NCBI GenBank assembly: GCA_022661535.1
Contig: JAKULF010000020.1
Location: 372,001 to 436,000 of the forward strand
Direction: 5' to 3'
Source: Eutypa lata
Lineage: Eukaryota > Ascomycota > Sordariomycetes > Xylariales > Diatrypaceae
Length of the DNA: 64,000 nt
Shown here piece after piece: positions 48,379-60,600 of this stretch. Both the position numbers and the translations under genes were made by a program. The notes under the pieces are model-generated. The model worked only from the letters and a program-made list of their open reading frames with translations, made no database searches and was not told the origin of the DNA. Position 1 is the first letter of the stretch. Every line of letters begins with the position of its first letter.

Positions 48379-51300
48379 ATATTACTTCAACCCATTGTAG
48401 CTAAGTGCAGTACAGCTGAACACACCCTTACCAACATAAAATAGGAGTGCATACCAACGCCTACGATTCATATGCCACCTATAAAGTAAAGATGGCATTA
48501 GGGATGAATCTAATAAAATATTTAACTTGCCTATCTCTTAATAATACCAAATGTTTATTCAATCGATTCAGGACCTTACACAAAACGATATATACTTACA
48601 CATACTTACCTAAGAACAAGACGAGTTCACATCTGGTAATGACTCGAAGCTAGGCTGGCCCCCGTAATCCTCATGCGCCCTAGACGAATCCTTCTGTACA
48701 ATACATATCATGCAAATAGGGTAACTAACGACCTATCTTCTCTAGCTTTGTCATCGGCTAAGGCGGGCAGATTGTGATCTCAACAGCCCCCAGATGATCA
48801 CTAGCTAGCACATACATAATTCTCGACTACCTAATTCGAAAGCAGGGGTCGACATACATACTGTAGGTATGTAGGTACTGTAAACATCCCATACGCATAA
48901 AACAAAATAGATTAGACCACTTCTTTCCAATACCTGGTTATGGGAATAACGAAACAGTTGAGGACTTAAGCAGTCAAGGACCTTCTATCCCTGAACGTGT
49001 CCCATATTCCTGCAATGATAGTTACACCTTACAACGTCTCCACGCCTCCACGTTAGCGGGGGGGATTCGTTCCGCACCTATTACAAGGATCACAGTGAGC
49101 AATGTGCAGCGATCGCTCTTCGGCAATGAAGTCATAAATTATCATTGCGCTCGCACATTACTACATATATAGGTACACATATTTGTAGTGCCACATTGAA
49201 GCCCATGGGCCATCGATAAAAATAACTTTAGTCTTCTGGCCAATCTGCTTTTCGTCTTTAAGGTTGTTATTGTCCAGGGGGTGGGGTATTTACCCGTGTC
49301 AAAAGTCACCGGCCGAGTCCGGGCCTCTGTACACACATAGTTCACCTATCTCTCTACCTTTATTAGTTATATCTGGACATTTTGGTATTTTGTGATATAC
49401 AATATCTTATAAAGCTACCTCCCAGCGCGACAGGCTCAGTCGTGACGAGCAATTTCTCTCTGTATTGTGGTCGTTTGAGAGGCTATAATTAGATGAAAGG
49501 TGTGTGATAGTGATGCGAGTCAGTTGGGTAAGTACAAATTAGCAGCACTGAATCAGAGAAGCCGATGCAGTTGGTACTGACGAAACCACAAAGGGGGATA
49601 TTATTATTACTACGTACATACCTCGCAGAGTTGTTATTTCGGTGAGTTCTTAAGCTCCGAAAAGAGATGACGTGCAGGTTATCTAAGGTGTGTTACATCA
49701 ACAGTTGGATCTCCAACTAACTACAACTACATATGTGACCTGCATAGATGGATCTAAAGATCCCGGAGAGCACTACCGAGTACTAGGAACTACACCCCGA
49801 AGCTCATGTTCATAATCGAAGGATGGTTCATCTCATGTCGTCCTTTATTGCATCGATTGGTTTTCGCTCGCAGTTGGCCACTGAGCAAATGTGACTGCCG
49901 AGAGATTACGTATAACTATACATGACCTATCAATAGCATCTAATCTAATAGAGACGGGTGAATATGCATGGGACTTCTTACATATCACGCACCGGTTATC
50001 GGGGGAGGTTGTTGGTGAACGGGAACCAAGAAGGGAAACAGCTGAAACCCCTGCTACAGTACCCAAGCAGCAAGGCTGAGATTGGAGCTGTGCAACAATG
50101 CAACATAGTATCAGTATCCCGTGGAGAAGTGTGTTACACTTTGCTGCAGTTGTCAGTTTGGTAACACGGCTGAGTAAGAAATGGTAAAGAGTGTTAGGTA
50201 TATTGCGAAAGTCTCAGGCTTTTGAATCCTTCTGAATATTCACCAAATCACACCTATTATGTATTATGCAGCGGAAACCGGCAATGCGCGGAGATGCTGG
50301 CATTGCAACAACTGGGCTCAAGAAAGCCTGCTCATGTAGTTGGAAGTTGTGTGTAGCAACCAATGTATCGTGTCTTGCGGATGGCCCCCTTGAACGTAGT
50401 ATTGTCCAAGGTTATTTAACGCGGCGCATGTAGGATTCTGGATTATGTTGGGCGCGGATCAATTCCGCGACCTAGGCAGTCTTCACTGACGACGGTGGCC
50501 GTATGACCTAGCCTTACTATGCATCGGAATCACTGTAAATATATCATAGTAAGGTGTGTGGCTATGGGTTTAACATACAGAGTAACATGCAGAGTATGAT
50601 TTATTGGGGGTTGTGAGGGCGCACTATATTGCTAGAAACTACTAGGTAGGTTTCATCTTCAAGAAGTAGGTATGAACCATGAATAACTTAAGTTAGGGGC
50701 TGCGACTCGATGAGAGAGTAGGTAGCCAAATCGACTATTCAGTGCTACACGTATACCTACACAACTCTAATAAATCAGCCCTAAGAAATCACCTGCTAAG
50801 CCTGGACGAGGTGTCGCTCACGCTGACGGAACGATCCGTACGGCGGACATTGATCTTTCCTGGTATGGCGCTAGCTAGCCGGTCGTGGGGATAGTTTAAG
50901 CATTACGTGCATTCGTCGGGTCGAGATATGGAGCACGAAGAACTAGACTAAAGGTCCCCTTTCCCATTCCCATACCTTTGACGGAGAATCCCTTCAGCTC
51001 TACCATATTACATACGCAATGTGCCGCTGTCATACTTACGATCAGGCGGGCTCGTCTACCTGAAATAGTAAGAAGAAACCGAGCATGGTTAAGGCTGTTT
51101 CCAGTTACTCGGAATCAATAAATGGGGCAGCCAGCCAGCCTGCCGCGGGAAGTTCGATACCCGAACATTTCACGTCGTACAAACCGGTGCTATGTCAAAC
51201 GTGGACCCAAGCCTACCTAACGAGGCGGCTGCATCCGCCATCCCTCTCAATTCCTCGTCTCGGTTGACATCCGAGTGTTGATGACGCTGATCGTGTGCTT

Positions 51301-52241
51301 TAGCTCATCGAGCTTATTTCGACTTCGTAGATATCCTACAAGGTACATAGTCATAGGCCCCGTTAAATTGTAAGACACACCTTCGCATGTGCAAGTTGCT
51401 GGCTGCTATGGATGTCATAGCCTTTAAGCTCCTTCGTACATATGATATCTATGATGATGCATGTAATCATGATTGGTTTACTTTTATTATACGGCGTCTA
51501 ACTGATTCGATTGAAAGAAAAAGAATACGGTATACGTAATTAATGATCAGTTCTATAGAAACACTTTTGAACTCAGGGTTATAATAATTGAAGATGCACT
51601 ACATACAGCTGTAACTACCTCTCTACCCGTGCAGTTAGTTATCTATCGGCGTAAAGATAAGGCAGTGATGCCTAGTAAATGTGGCTCAGGTGATGGATAA
51701 GTGGCTGCCCACCTAGGTAATCAGAGCATGGACCAACCCATGACTAAACGTTAAAAGAGGCTGACAACTTCAAGGTTCGGTCAAGGCAGGGAGCAATCAT
51801 CACATCAATATCTGACTTCATACAACAAAATATATATAAATGTTGAACGGTATTTAGACTACTTATCTAATTCCAAGTCAATACATGACAGCTGTACAGA
51901 TTGATGGAAGACTGCCGACGAAGTGAGCAGTGGCTATTCAATAAAGTCAACTCAATATCCGCTTGACCAGAAGAGTTGGCGATTTTTCTTTCGGTCTATG
52001 GTTCTACTGTGTAGGCCTTGCACGTAATGGTCAAATGGGCAACCTAATAACTCAAGAGCCTACCATCAACCTAGCAATTTGGGTTCTGAAGGAGAAGAGG
52101 AATTCTTATGCACATTCTGAATCTCCCTAGCAGCTACCTAGGTACGCCTGGCCCGTAATTCCACTTGGTACAAAATAAATACCTACCTCTCTCTACATAC
52201 ATCCCACCCAGTAAAAGAAACAAATCAAAAAAATCGCCACG

Positions 52242-54721
52242 ATGAAGTTCTTCATCGACGATCTCCCGGTACTCTTTCCGTACCCACGGATATACCCAGA
52301 GCAATATGACTACATGTGCGACCTCAAGAGGACGCTCGACGCGGGTGGTCACTGTGTACTCGAGATGCCTTCAGGAACGGGCAAGACCGTATCCCTATTG
52401 TCCCTTATCGTCGCCTACCAACAACATAATCCAAAACACCCGAAACTCATATATTGCTCTCGTACCATGTCGGAGATCGAGAAGGCCCTAGCCGAGCTTA
52501 AGGCTCTGATGAAGTTCCGCGCCGATGAGTTAGGCCACGCCGAGGAATTTCGGGGCTTGGGTCTGACCAGTCGGAAGAACCTGTGCCTTCATCCCTCCGT
52601 CAAGAGGGAGAAGAGCGGTTCCATCGTGGACTCGCGATGCCGTAGTCTAACAGCTGGCTTCGTCAGGGAAAAGAAGGATAAGGGCGAGAGCGTCGATACT
52701 TGCATATACCATGATAACCTAGACCTCCTTGAACCACATAACCTGGTTCCGAATGGCGTGTGGACCCTCGATGACCTGCTAAGGTATGGTGAACAGCACA
52801 AGCAGTGTCCCTACTTCACTGCTAGGCGGATGGTATGTTCTCCCCCTTCTCTTCCTTACATCAAGTATACCTTCGGCTTACCGTTTGGACAATCTAGATG
52901 CAATACTGCAACGTCATCATTTACTCCTATCATTACCTGCTGGATCCTAAGATCGCAGAGCGTGTTTCCAAGGAATTCCCTAATGACTCCATTATCGTAT
53001 TCGATGAGGCCCACAACATTGATAACGTTTGCATCGAGTCCCTCAGCACCGATATTACTGAGGACTCATTACGCAAGGCCACAAGGGGGGCGCAGAACCT
53101 AGAGCGGAAGATCACCGATATGAAGGAGACAGACCGTGAGCAACTAGAGAATGAGTACCAAAAGCTAGTAGAAGGTCTTCGTGATGCCGAGGAGGCACGC
53201 CGGGAAGATGCATTCATGGCGAATCCAGCGTTACCAGACGACCTGCTGAAGGAGGCGGTCCCGGGCAACATACGAAGAGCGGAACATTTCACAGCCTTCC
53301 TGAAGCGGTTCATCGAATATCTCAAAACACGCATGAAAGTTCGGCAGGTCATTTCCGAGACGCCACCATCGTTCCTAGCGCATCTCAAGGAACACACCTT
53401 CATTGAGAAGAAGCCGCTGCGCTTCTGCGCCGAGAGACTAACCTCCCTCGTGAGAACGCTCGAGCTAACCAACATCGAAGATTACCAGCCTTTGCAAGAG
53501 GTCGCCACTTTCGCCACTCTAGTCGCTACCTACGAGAAGGGGTTCCTACTGATCCTGGAACCCTTCGAGTCGGACACGGCCGAAGTGCCGAACCCCGTGC
53601 TACACTTCACGTGTCTAGACGCCGCCATCGCCATCAAGCCCGTCTTCGACCGATTCAGCTCTGTCATCATCACGTCGGGGACCATCTCGCCCCTGGAGAT
53701 GTACCCGAAGATGCTGGACTTCACCACGGTGGTGCAGGAGTCGTACGCGATGACGCTGGCGCGGCGGTCCTTCCTCCCGATGATCATCACGCGGGGCAGC
53801 GACCAAGCGCCGGTGTCGACCAGCTTCCAGGTGCGGAACGAGCCGAGCGTGGTCCGCAACTACGGCAACCTGCTGACGGAGTTCGCGCGCATCACGCCCG
53901 ACGGCATGGTGGTGTTCTTCCCGTCGTACCTCTACATGGAGTCCATCATCAGCATGTGGCAGGGCATGGGGATCCTCGACGAGGTCTGGAAGTACAAGCT
54001 GATCCTGGTGGAGACGCCCGACGCGCAGGAGACGTCGCTCGCGCTCGAGACGTACCGCACGGCGTGCTGCAACGGGCGGGGCGCCGTGCTGCTCTGCGTG
54101 GCGCGCGGCAAGGTCTCCGAGGGCATCGACTTCGACCACCAGTACGGGCGCACGGTGCTCTGCATCGGGGTGCCGTTCCAGTACACGGAGTCGCGGATCC
54201 TCAAGGCGCGCCTCGAGTTCCTGCGCGAGACCTACCGCATCCGCGAGAACGACTTCCTGTCCTTCGACGCCATGCGCCACGCCGCCCAGTGCCTCGGCCG
54301 CGTCCTCCGCGGCAAGGACGACTACGGCATCATGGTGCTCGCCGACCGCCGCTTCCAGCGCAAGAAGGCCCAGCTGCCCCGCTGGATCGCCGGCGCCATG
54401 CTCGAGGTCGACAGCAACCTCAGCACCGACATGGGCGTCATCGCCGCGAAGCGCTTCCTGCGCGACATGGCGAGGCCGTTCAAGCAGAAGGACCAGGAGG
54501 GTGTGAGCGTTTGGAGTCTGGAGGATCTGAGGGCCCATCAGAAGAAGCGCGATGAGGTCCGCATCCGCGAGTTGCAGCAGAGTAGCGATGAGGCGGCTGT
54601 TGAGGCGGTGAGGAGGGCGCAGCAGCTGAAGGAAGCTGGTGGTGGTGGTGGCGGTGGTGGCATGGATGACGACTATGATATGGATGAGGAGGAGCTTGAG
54701 GGGATGATGGAGATCGGTTAG
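52242..54721 (+). CDS. RAD3: TFIIH DNA helicase subunit Rad3/XPD
   Basis: Two exons, 52242-52832 and 52898-54721, with a 65-bp intron (donor GTATGT, acceptor TCTAG), giving 804 residues. Rad3/XPD is the 5'-3' ATP-dependent DNA helicase of TFIIH that opens DNA around lesions in nucleotide excision repair; its structural presence is also needed for transcription initiation. Walker A is EMPSGTGKT (41-49), DEAH box at 233-236, and motif VI AAQCLGRVLRGKDDYG near the C-terminal third. The four 4Fe-4S ligands are present: Cys115, Cys133, Cys154 and Cys189. The junction reads RRMMQYCNVIIYSYHYLLDP, as expected. The C-terminus adds a Gly run and an acidic tail. From about 53.58 kb the coding sequence becomes strongly GC-rich at third positions, producing long spurious frames on both strands. 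Converges on PRP3. Confidence 0.97.
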
Positions 54722-55174
54722 AATAAGCTAGGCTAGGATGGGATGAGATGGGATGATGCCGATTACTCTGGTATTCTTTGTCGACTTACTTGCTACTGCT
54801 ATTATTAGGTTATTGATCTTGACAAGATCCGAGGGCGGGAGAGCGCAAAAGGGGCAGGATTATTAGTTAAAACTGATGTGCTGTGTGTACTACATACTAC
54901 AGATTGATAATTGCGTTCGTCATAGAGATTCCATTGACACCCTAGGAATAGGACAAAAAAACAAGTATCAGGAAAGGGGTGTTTTATAATAAAAGACTTC
55001 ACGATATACTAGTGTCAGTACCATAGGAAGAAGCAGGAAGTCCACGGTACGTGATTAATTGCCGAGTTAGTCACTCATTATTATATGTGTAACAAGACTG
55101 GCTTGACTACCTAAGCCGGGTCTTCCCTCGATACAGAACCCAAAGTGTTCGTTTGTTAGTTACTCTACTGCCAG
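54722..55174. other. Convergent intergenic region RAD3 / PRP3
   Basis: About 450 bp holding the two 3' UTRs. No further feature recognised. Confidence 0.5.
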
Positions 55175-56920
55175 CTACTGCGAGGTAGACTTCGCCTGCT
55201 GCCAGAAACTATCCATCTTGGCCCTCTGCAGCGCCTCCCTGGCCTCCGTATCAGTCTCGCATACCTTACTACCCCACTTGCGGAAGCCTCTCTCCTTGAC
55301 CTCTCCCTCAAAGAGCAGACGGCATTTATTGAGCGCCAGGTCGCGCAAGTTCCCACTCTCGTCCTCGGCCTTGAGCCACTCCCTAGAATTGATATCGGAA
55401 CCGGCACCACCACCAGCGCCCGCAGCCATAACAGCGCCGCTTTCCTCGCGATCGCCGCCCCGCGGCGGGGCGTTCTCGGTCCAGTCGACGCGGGCCAGCA
55501 TGAGCTTGCGGTACTTGGCGGCGGCCCAGGCGCCGCCCTCGGCGACGACGAGGCACCGCTTGGGGTGCATGATGACGAGGCCCGTGAGGCCCAGCTGCTC
55601 GGCGTTGACGTTGATCTTGTAGCGGTGCTGGCCGTTGGCCAGGCTGTCGACGACGAAGACGAGCAGGTGCAGCCCCTTGGCCGCGTCCTTCTCCTGGTTG
55701 GCCGCGAGCTTCTCGTGCCGCTGCTCCTTGGTGAGCTTCCGGTCCTCGTTCGTGTCCACGTGCTTTGCGTGCCGCTCTGCGATCTCCCGGTTCACGCGCG
55801 CTTCGACGGCCGTCGGGTCTTTCACGGCTTCTTCGCCTAGGACGCGCATCCTGGATTTGGAAGTTAGTAAACGCATTGATGATAAAAACCCCCGCTTGGG
55901 AGTATTTGGGATAAGGGGATAGGATGTTCGTTGGGTGCTTTGCTTACAAATTTCCTTTCTTGACCTTGGGAGGAGGTGGAGGAACCAATCCTAATCGGAT
56001 CTTGGCTTGTTCTTCCTTCATCTCGGCCATGCGACGTTGTCTCCTCAACTTCTTTGTCTCCTTCTGGGTCAAGTACATCGGTTTCGGCGGGGGCGCGAGT
56101 TTGTCTTGTGGCGGTTCGATAGCAACGGGATGCTGGACGTAGCTCGTGACAATGGTATCGGACGTGTCTATCTTCAGGGCTTCGGGGTTGTCGATATTAT
56201 CGTAGTTTTTCCCATCGACTAGGCCTTCATCCCACCATTCGATATCCGGCGGGGCGTCGATGACAAAGTTCTTTTCTACGTCGATATCCTCGTCGATTCC
56301 GGCCTTCAAGTAAACATCTAAGTTAGCAGTTGTTCGACGGGGCAAGTTAAGGGCTTTACAGAATCTCCCACCTTTCGAGTTTGTGCGGCGATTTTCTTCT
56401 TTAAAGCCTCAAGGGCAGCCTGGCGTCTCAGGGCATTTGCTTGTTGTATATATTTCCCCTTCTGGTTGAAAATAAGGTGGCGGGATTGTCGCGGTTTCGC
56501 TCCCTGGCTGCCCAGATTCGGGTCATAGTATGGATTACTTTTCGTGTCTTGTGAGGAGGCGGCTAAGTCAGGAGTCTTTTGCGACTTGAAGCCATCGTTA
56601 CGAACGCGAGTCTTGGAGACGGTAGAACTAGAAATCTTGTTGAGGTCCTGGAGAGCTGGATGAAGACCGACGTTTAAGCCGCCTCTAGCACTGGTAACGG
56701 GGGTAGCAGGACTCGGGATAGAGGACGAGGACGACGATGGGCCGGGAGCCAGAGCTGGGTGAAGGTCGACGTTGAGTCCTCCTTTGGCCTTGCTGGTCCC
56801 TATAGCCGCAGATACGCGAGCTTTGAGGGCGGCGAGCTTGTCGGCAGCAGATTCGGGTTTCTGGATCCGAGATGCGGTATCGTGACGCGGGCCTAGGCCT
56901 GGCGAGCCGTGCCTATCCAT
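55175..56920 (-). CDS. PRP3: U4/U6 small nuclear ribonucleoprotein Prp3
   Basis: Three exons, 56920-56372, 56303-55948 and 55850-55175, with 68- and 97-bp introns (donors GTGGGA and GTAAGC), giving 526 residues. Prp3 binds the U4/U6 duplex and is needed to form the U4/U6.U5 tri-snRNP. The junctions read AAQTRKAGIDEDIDVEKNF and VKKGNLMRVLGEEAVKDP, both typical of the family. In the first intron the splice uses the second AG after the CTAAC branch; the first would give an immediate stop. The PRP3 domain covers about residues 140-380 (DIEWWDEGLVDG near 200, TKKLRRQRRMAEMKEEQAKIRLGL near 275). The C-terminal DUF1115 region shows GLHLLVFVVDSLANGQHRYK and LVIMHPKRCLVVAEGG. The N-terminal 110 residues are Ser/Pro-rich with a repeated GGLNV-LHPAL element. 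It is divergent from RPA190. Confidence 0.94.
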
Positions 56921-57638
56921 GATGGATGGAAATGGGGCCTAACAGATAAGATTTGAGGTCTCCCTCCTTTGTGTTTTGTTTTTCAATTACTAATTATGTA
57001 AGTGTATTATGAGTATAGGTGGCTTCCTGTTGCGCGTAGTAAAGAGTGAGTAGTATAATGTGAATGTGTAAGGCTTCAATAGGGAATTGACATCAGAGCC
57101 CTAGTTAGTTAGCACTCAGGGTTGGCTTTGCTCAGGCTTGCAACCCGTTAGTTAACTACTTACACTACGTACATGTATGTAGCTTTGTAGACTAGGTCTT
57201 TTAGGTGTTAGCTATTGAAAGTTGCAGGCTACGCCTAGTTAGAGGTCCCGAGCTCCAGACCATCGCATCTTGCCGGTTTTCACCGCCAAAAAGTCCTCAG
57301 AATTTTGATGCAGCTCTTTCTTTAGCTTATCTCGTTCTTGATAGGGCGAGAGAATAATTTATATGTTAAAAGAGAGACTTGTTAGTGATCCTATTGCTAT
57401 ATCTATCTTTGAACCCCCCACCATATACTTAGAAGATCAGTCTGTCGCAACTCTTCTTTAAAGATCTTAGCAACTCAATTGAATAGTAAGAAACCATTTA
57501 AATACATAGTTACTTAGTCAACGAGACGAGATGATGCATTAGGATATCTAGACAAGTCGTCTTGGACATCTAGGTATCCTTATCCGTACTCAACTCTTAT
57601 AGTCGTGTAAGAGCCGATTTGCGCAAAATTCTGCAACT
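56921..57638. other. Divergent promoter region PRP3 / RPA190
   Basis: About 720 bp between two divergent essential genes. No gene, TATA box or strong repeat stands out. Confidence 0.5.
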
Positions 57639-60600
57639 ATGAATATCTCCCACCCTGTGTCATCCGCTATTGACAGCGTCGATTTCGATTTCCTTACCCC
57701 AACCGAGATCAAGTCTATCTCCGTTAAGCGAATTGAAAACCCAACTACCTTCGACAGTCTACTGAACCCCATACCTGGTGGTCTTTACGATCCTGCCCTA
57801 GGCGCCTGGGGAGAGTCAATGTAAGTCAGACAAGCCTTGCTAATAGTATCCCTCCCCCCTTAATACTACTAACCACACCGTAGATGTACAACATGTAACC
57901 TAGGTACTACGGCCTGCCCAGGCCATGTCGGCCATATTGACCTTCCAGTGCCTGTATACCATCCCGTATTCATGGATCAGATCCTACGCTTGCTCCGTGC
58001 TCAGTGTTTATACTGCCACAGGTTTCGCATGCGACGGGCTGATCTAGAACTCGTCGTCTGTAAGCTTCGTCTGCTTCAGTTCGGTCTCATTGATGCCGCC
58101 AATTATCTCGACGACATTTCCCCCGACACTACGAATATACAGGTCGACGATGAAGTCCTTTCCGACGGCGAAGAATTTTCTGCGCTTGACAAAGTTATTC
58201 GGATGAGACAAGTCTACACGGAAGGGGCGCTAAAGAATCACAAGCTGAGCACTGCCGAGATCAGGAAAGGCAAACATGAAGGAGCTTCCGAAGCGAGGAG
58301 GGAAGTGTTGAAGGAATTTCTGAAAGATGTAACAAAAGGTCGAGTATGTGCGACTTGCAACGGTATATCACCAAGCTACCGGAAGGACCGCTTCGTCAAA
58401 ATCTTTGAGAAGCCTCTCAGCACCAAGGACCAGGCCAAGATGGCTCAGCGAAACCTCCGTGTTAAGGATGCACTGGCGCTCCAAAGGAAGGCCGTAACTG
58501 AGCCTGTGAAAAAGCCTAACTACGACTCGGATGAAGGCATCGCTGATATTGACCTACCATCAAGCGAGGAAGAAGGTGAAGGTGAACCTGAAGACGAGGG
58601 CGACGGCGAGGAACTCGACGAGAATGGAGATGTTGTCATGGCAGATGCGGCCGTCAAGACCTCAAAAACCAAGAAGACCGATACAGCCAAGTCAACCCAA
58701 CGATATCTCACCTCCTTCGAAGTACAAGCGCGCCTCCGTCTATTATTTGAAAAGGAACAAGAGATCATGTCTCTAATCTACAACTCAAGACCACTTGGCA
58801 AAAAGCTCCCTGCCGATAACTTTTTCCTTCAGACCGTCCTCGTCCCACCCAACAAGTACCGTCCTGAGGCCCGGCAAGGTGATGGTGCCATCGCAGAAGC
58901 TCAACAGAACTCACTCTACAAACAGATTCTCACAGCATGTACAAGGATATCACAGATTCATAAGGAGATCTCGAGTGCGAGCGATCCCGAAGCCGCATCG
59001 ATCATTCGAAGGCGGGATATGTCAGAGATGCATGAGGCGTGTGTTCAACTACAGGATTGTGTCAACTCGTTGATAGATCGCGACAGGAATCCCATTCGGG
59101 GAGCTGCCGGCAAGAGAAATGAAGATGGCATCAAGCAAAAGCTTGAGAAGAAGGAAGGTCTTTTCAGAAAGAACATGATGGGTAAACGTGTCAACTATGC
59201 TGCCCGCAGTGTTATATCCCCGGATCCGAACATCGAAACCAGCGAAATTGGTGTCCCTCCCGTCTTCGCCATGAGGTTAACATACCCAGAGCCAGTGACA
59301 AGTCATAACTTTAGAGAAATGCAACAGGCTGTTATCAATGGTGTCAACAAATGGCCCGGCGCGGCCGCTATCGAAAACGAAAATGGTCAGGTTATCAACT
59401 TAAAGAACAAGACGGCCGAAGATAGGGTTGCTTTGGCGAACCAACTGCTCGCACCATCCAGCCAAATATACAGTGGGATTAAGGGGAAGAAAGTCCATCG
59501 ACATCTAGGAAACGGAGATGTTGTTCTCATGAACCGGCAGCCCACCCTCCATAAGCCGTCTATTATGGGCCATAGAGCGAGAGTCCTCCCTGGAGAGAAG
59601 ACTATTCGCATGCACTACGCAAACTGCAACACTTACAATGCCGATTTCGACGGTGACGAGATGAACATGCACTTCCCACAGAATGAGGTTGCGCGTGCCG
59701 AGGCCATGAACATCGCAGACACCGACCACCAATACCTCTCCGCAACCGCCGGAAAACCTCTCCGAGGTTTGATCCAGGACCATCTTTCCGTCTCCGTAGC
59801 TCTTTGTAACAAAGATACTTTCTTCGACAAAGGCGCTTATCAGCAACTTGTTTACGGTGCTCTCCGGCCAGAGAGTGGGCATATCACGAGCGAGCGGCTA
59901 GAGCTAGTCCCTCCAGCCATCATTAAACCCGCCAAGAGATGGACCGGAAAGCAAGTAGTCACCACCATACTAAAAAATATGAAGCCACCTGGTTGTGGTG
60001 ACCTCTGGCTGACGGGTGGTACGTCGATCAAGGAGAAACCCTGGGGCGTATTCACCGAGGAAGGCACTGTCCTCTTCCACGATGGAGAATTCGTGACAGG
60101 CATTCTAGACAAGTCGCAACTAGGCCCTTCCGCGGGTGGTTTCATTCATTCCATACACGAGATCTGGGGACCCCAGGTAGCAGCTAAGCTACTGAGTTGT
60201 ATGGGGCGGCTATTGACTAGGTATCTCAATATGAGGGCTTTCACTTGCGGTATGGACGACCTTAGACTTACACCCGAGGGCGAAAAAGATCGTAAAGATA
60301 AGCTGCGAGACGCCGATCATGTCGGGTTGAAAGCTGCTGCCGAACACGTGAGCTTAGATAGCCAAGTCGGTATCACTGATACGGATCCGATGCTTCTCGA
60401 GCGTCTGGAGGATGTCATGCGGGATGATAGCAAGCAGGCAGATCTGGATAGCGTTATGAACGCAGCCAGTGGGGCCGTCTCTAGTAATGTCACCAAAGCA
60501 TGTCTCCCCGCGGGACTTGTGAAGCAATTTCCCAAGAATCACATGCAGTCGATGACTATATCCGGTGCCAAAGGAAGTCCCGTCAATGCCAACCTGATTT

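Larger units (their letters stand above)
46528..52241. other. Gene desert of about 5.7 kb upstream of the zinc-finger gene and RAD3
   Basis: No open frame over about 85 codons and no family motif on either strand. Contents: a CTG run at 47612-47644, a strong hairpin at 48354-48378, a perfect TACCTAGGTA at 52135-52144 about 100 bp upstream of RAD3, and scattered TACCTA/TAGTTA tracts. Parts may serve as long regulatory DNA for the zinc-finger gene. Confidence 0.5.

Noticed and set aside
37679..52241. Possible secondary-metabolite or defence gene cluster in the gene-poor middle
   Set aside because: Apart from one dead dioxygenase and one small secreted protein, no synthase, transporter, nuclease or NLR-like sequence could be found.
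53615..54538. Long open frame (307 codons) on the - strand within RAD3
   Set aside because: It lies opposite the conserved Rad3 helicase frame and exists because third positions there are nearly all G/C. Its translation is a low-complexity mix of Arg, His, Glu and Leu without a family motif.
53611..54555. Second + strand frame (314 codons) overlapping RAD3
   Set aside because: Same cause as the antisense frame; Arg/His/Gly/Pro-rich translation and no start context or motif.
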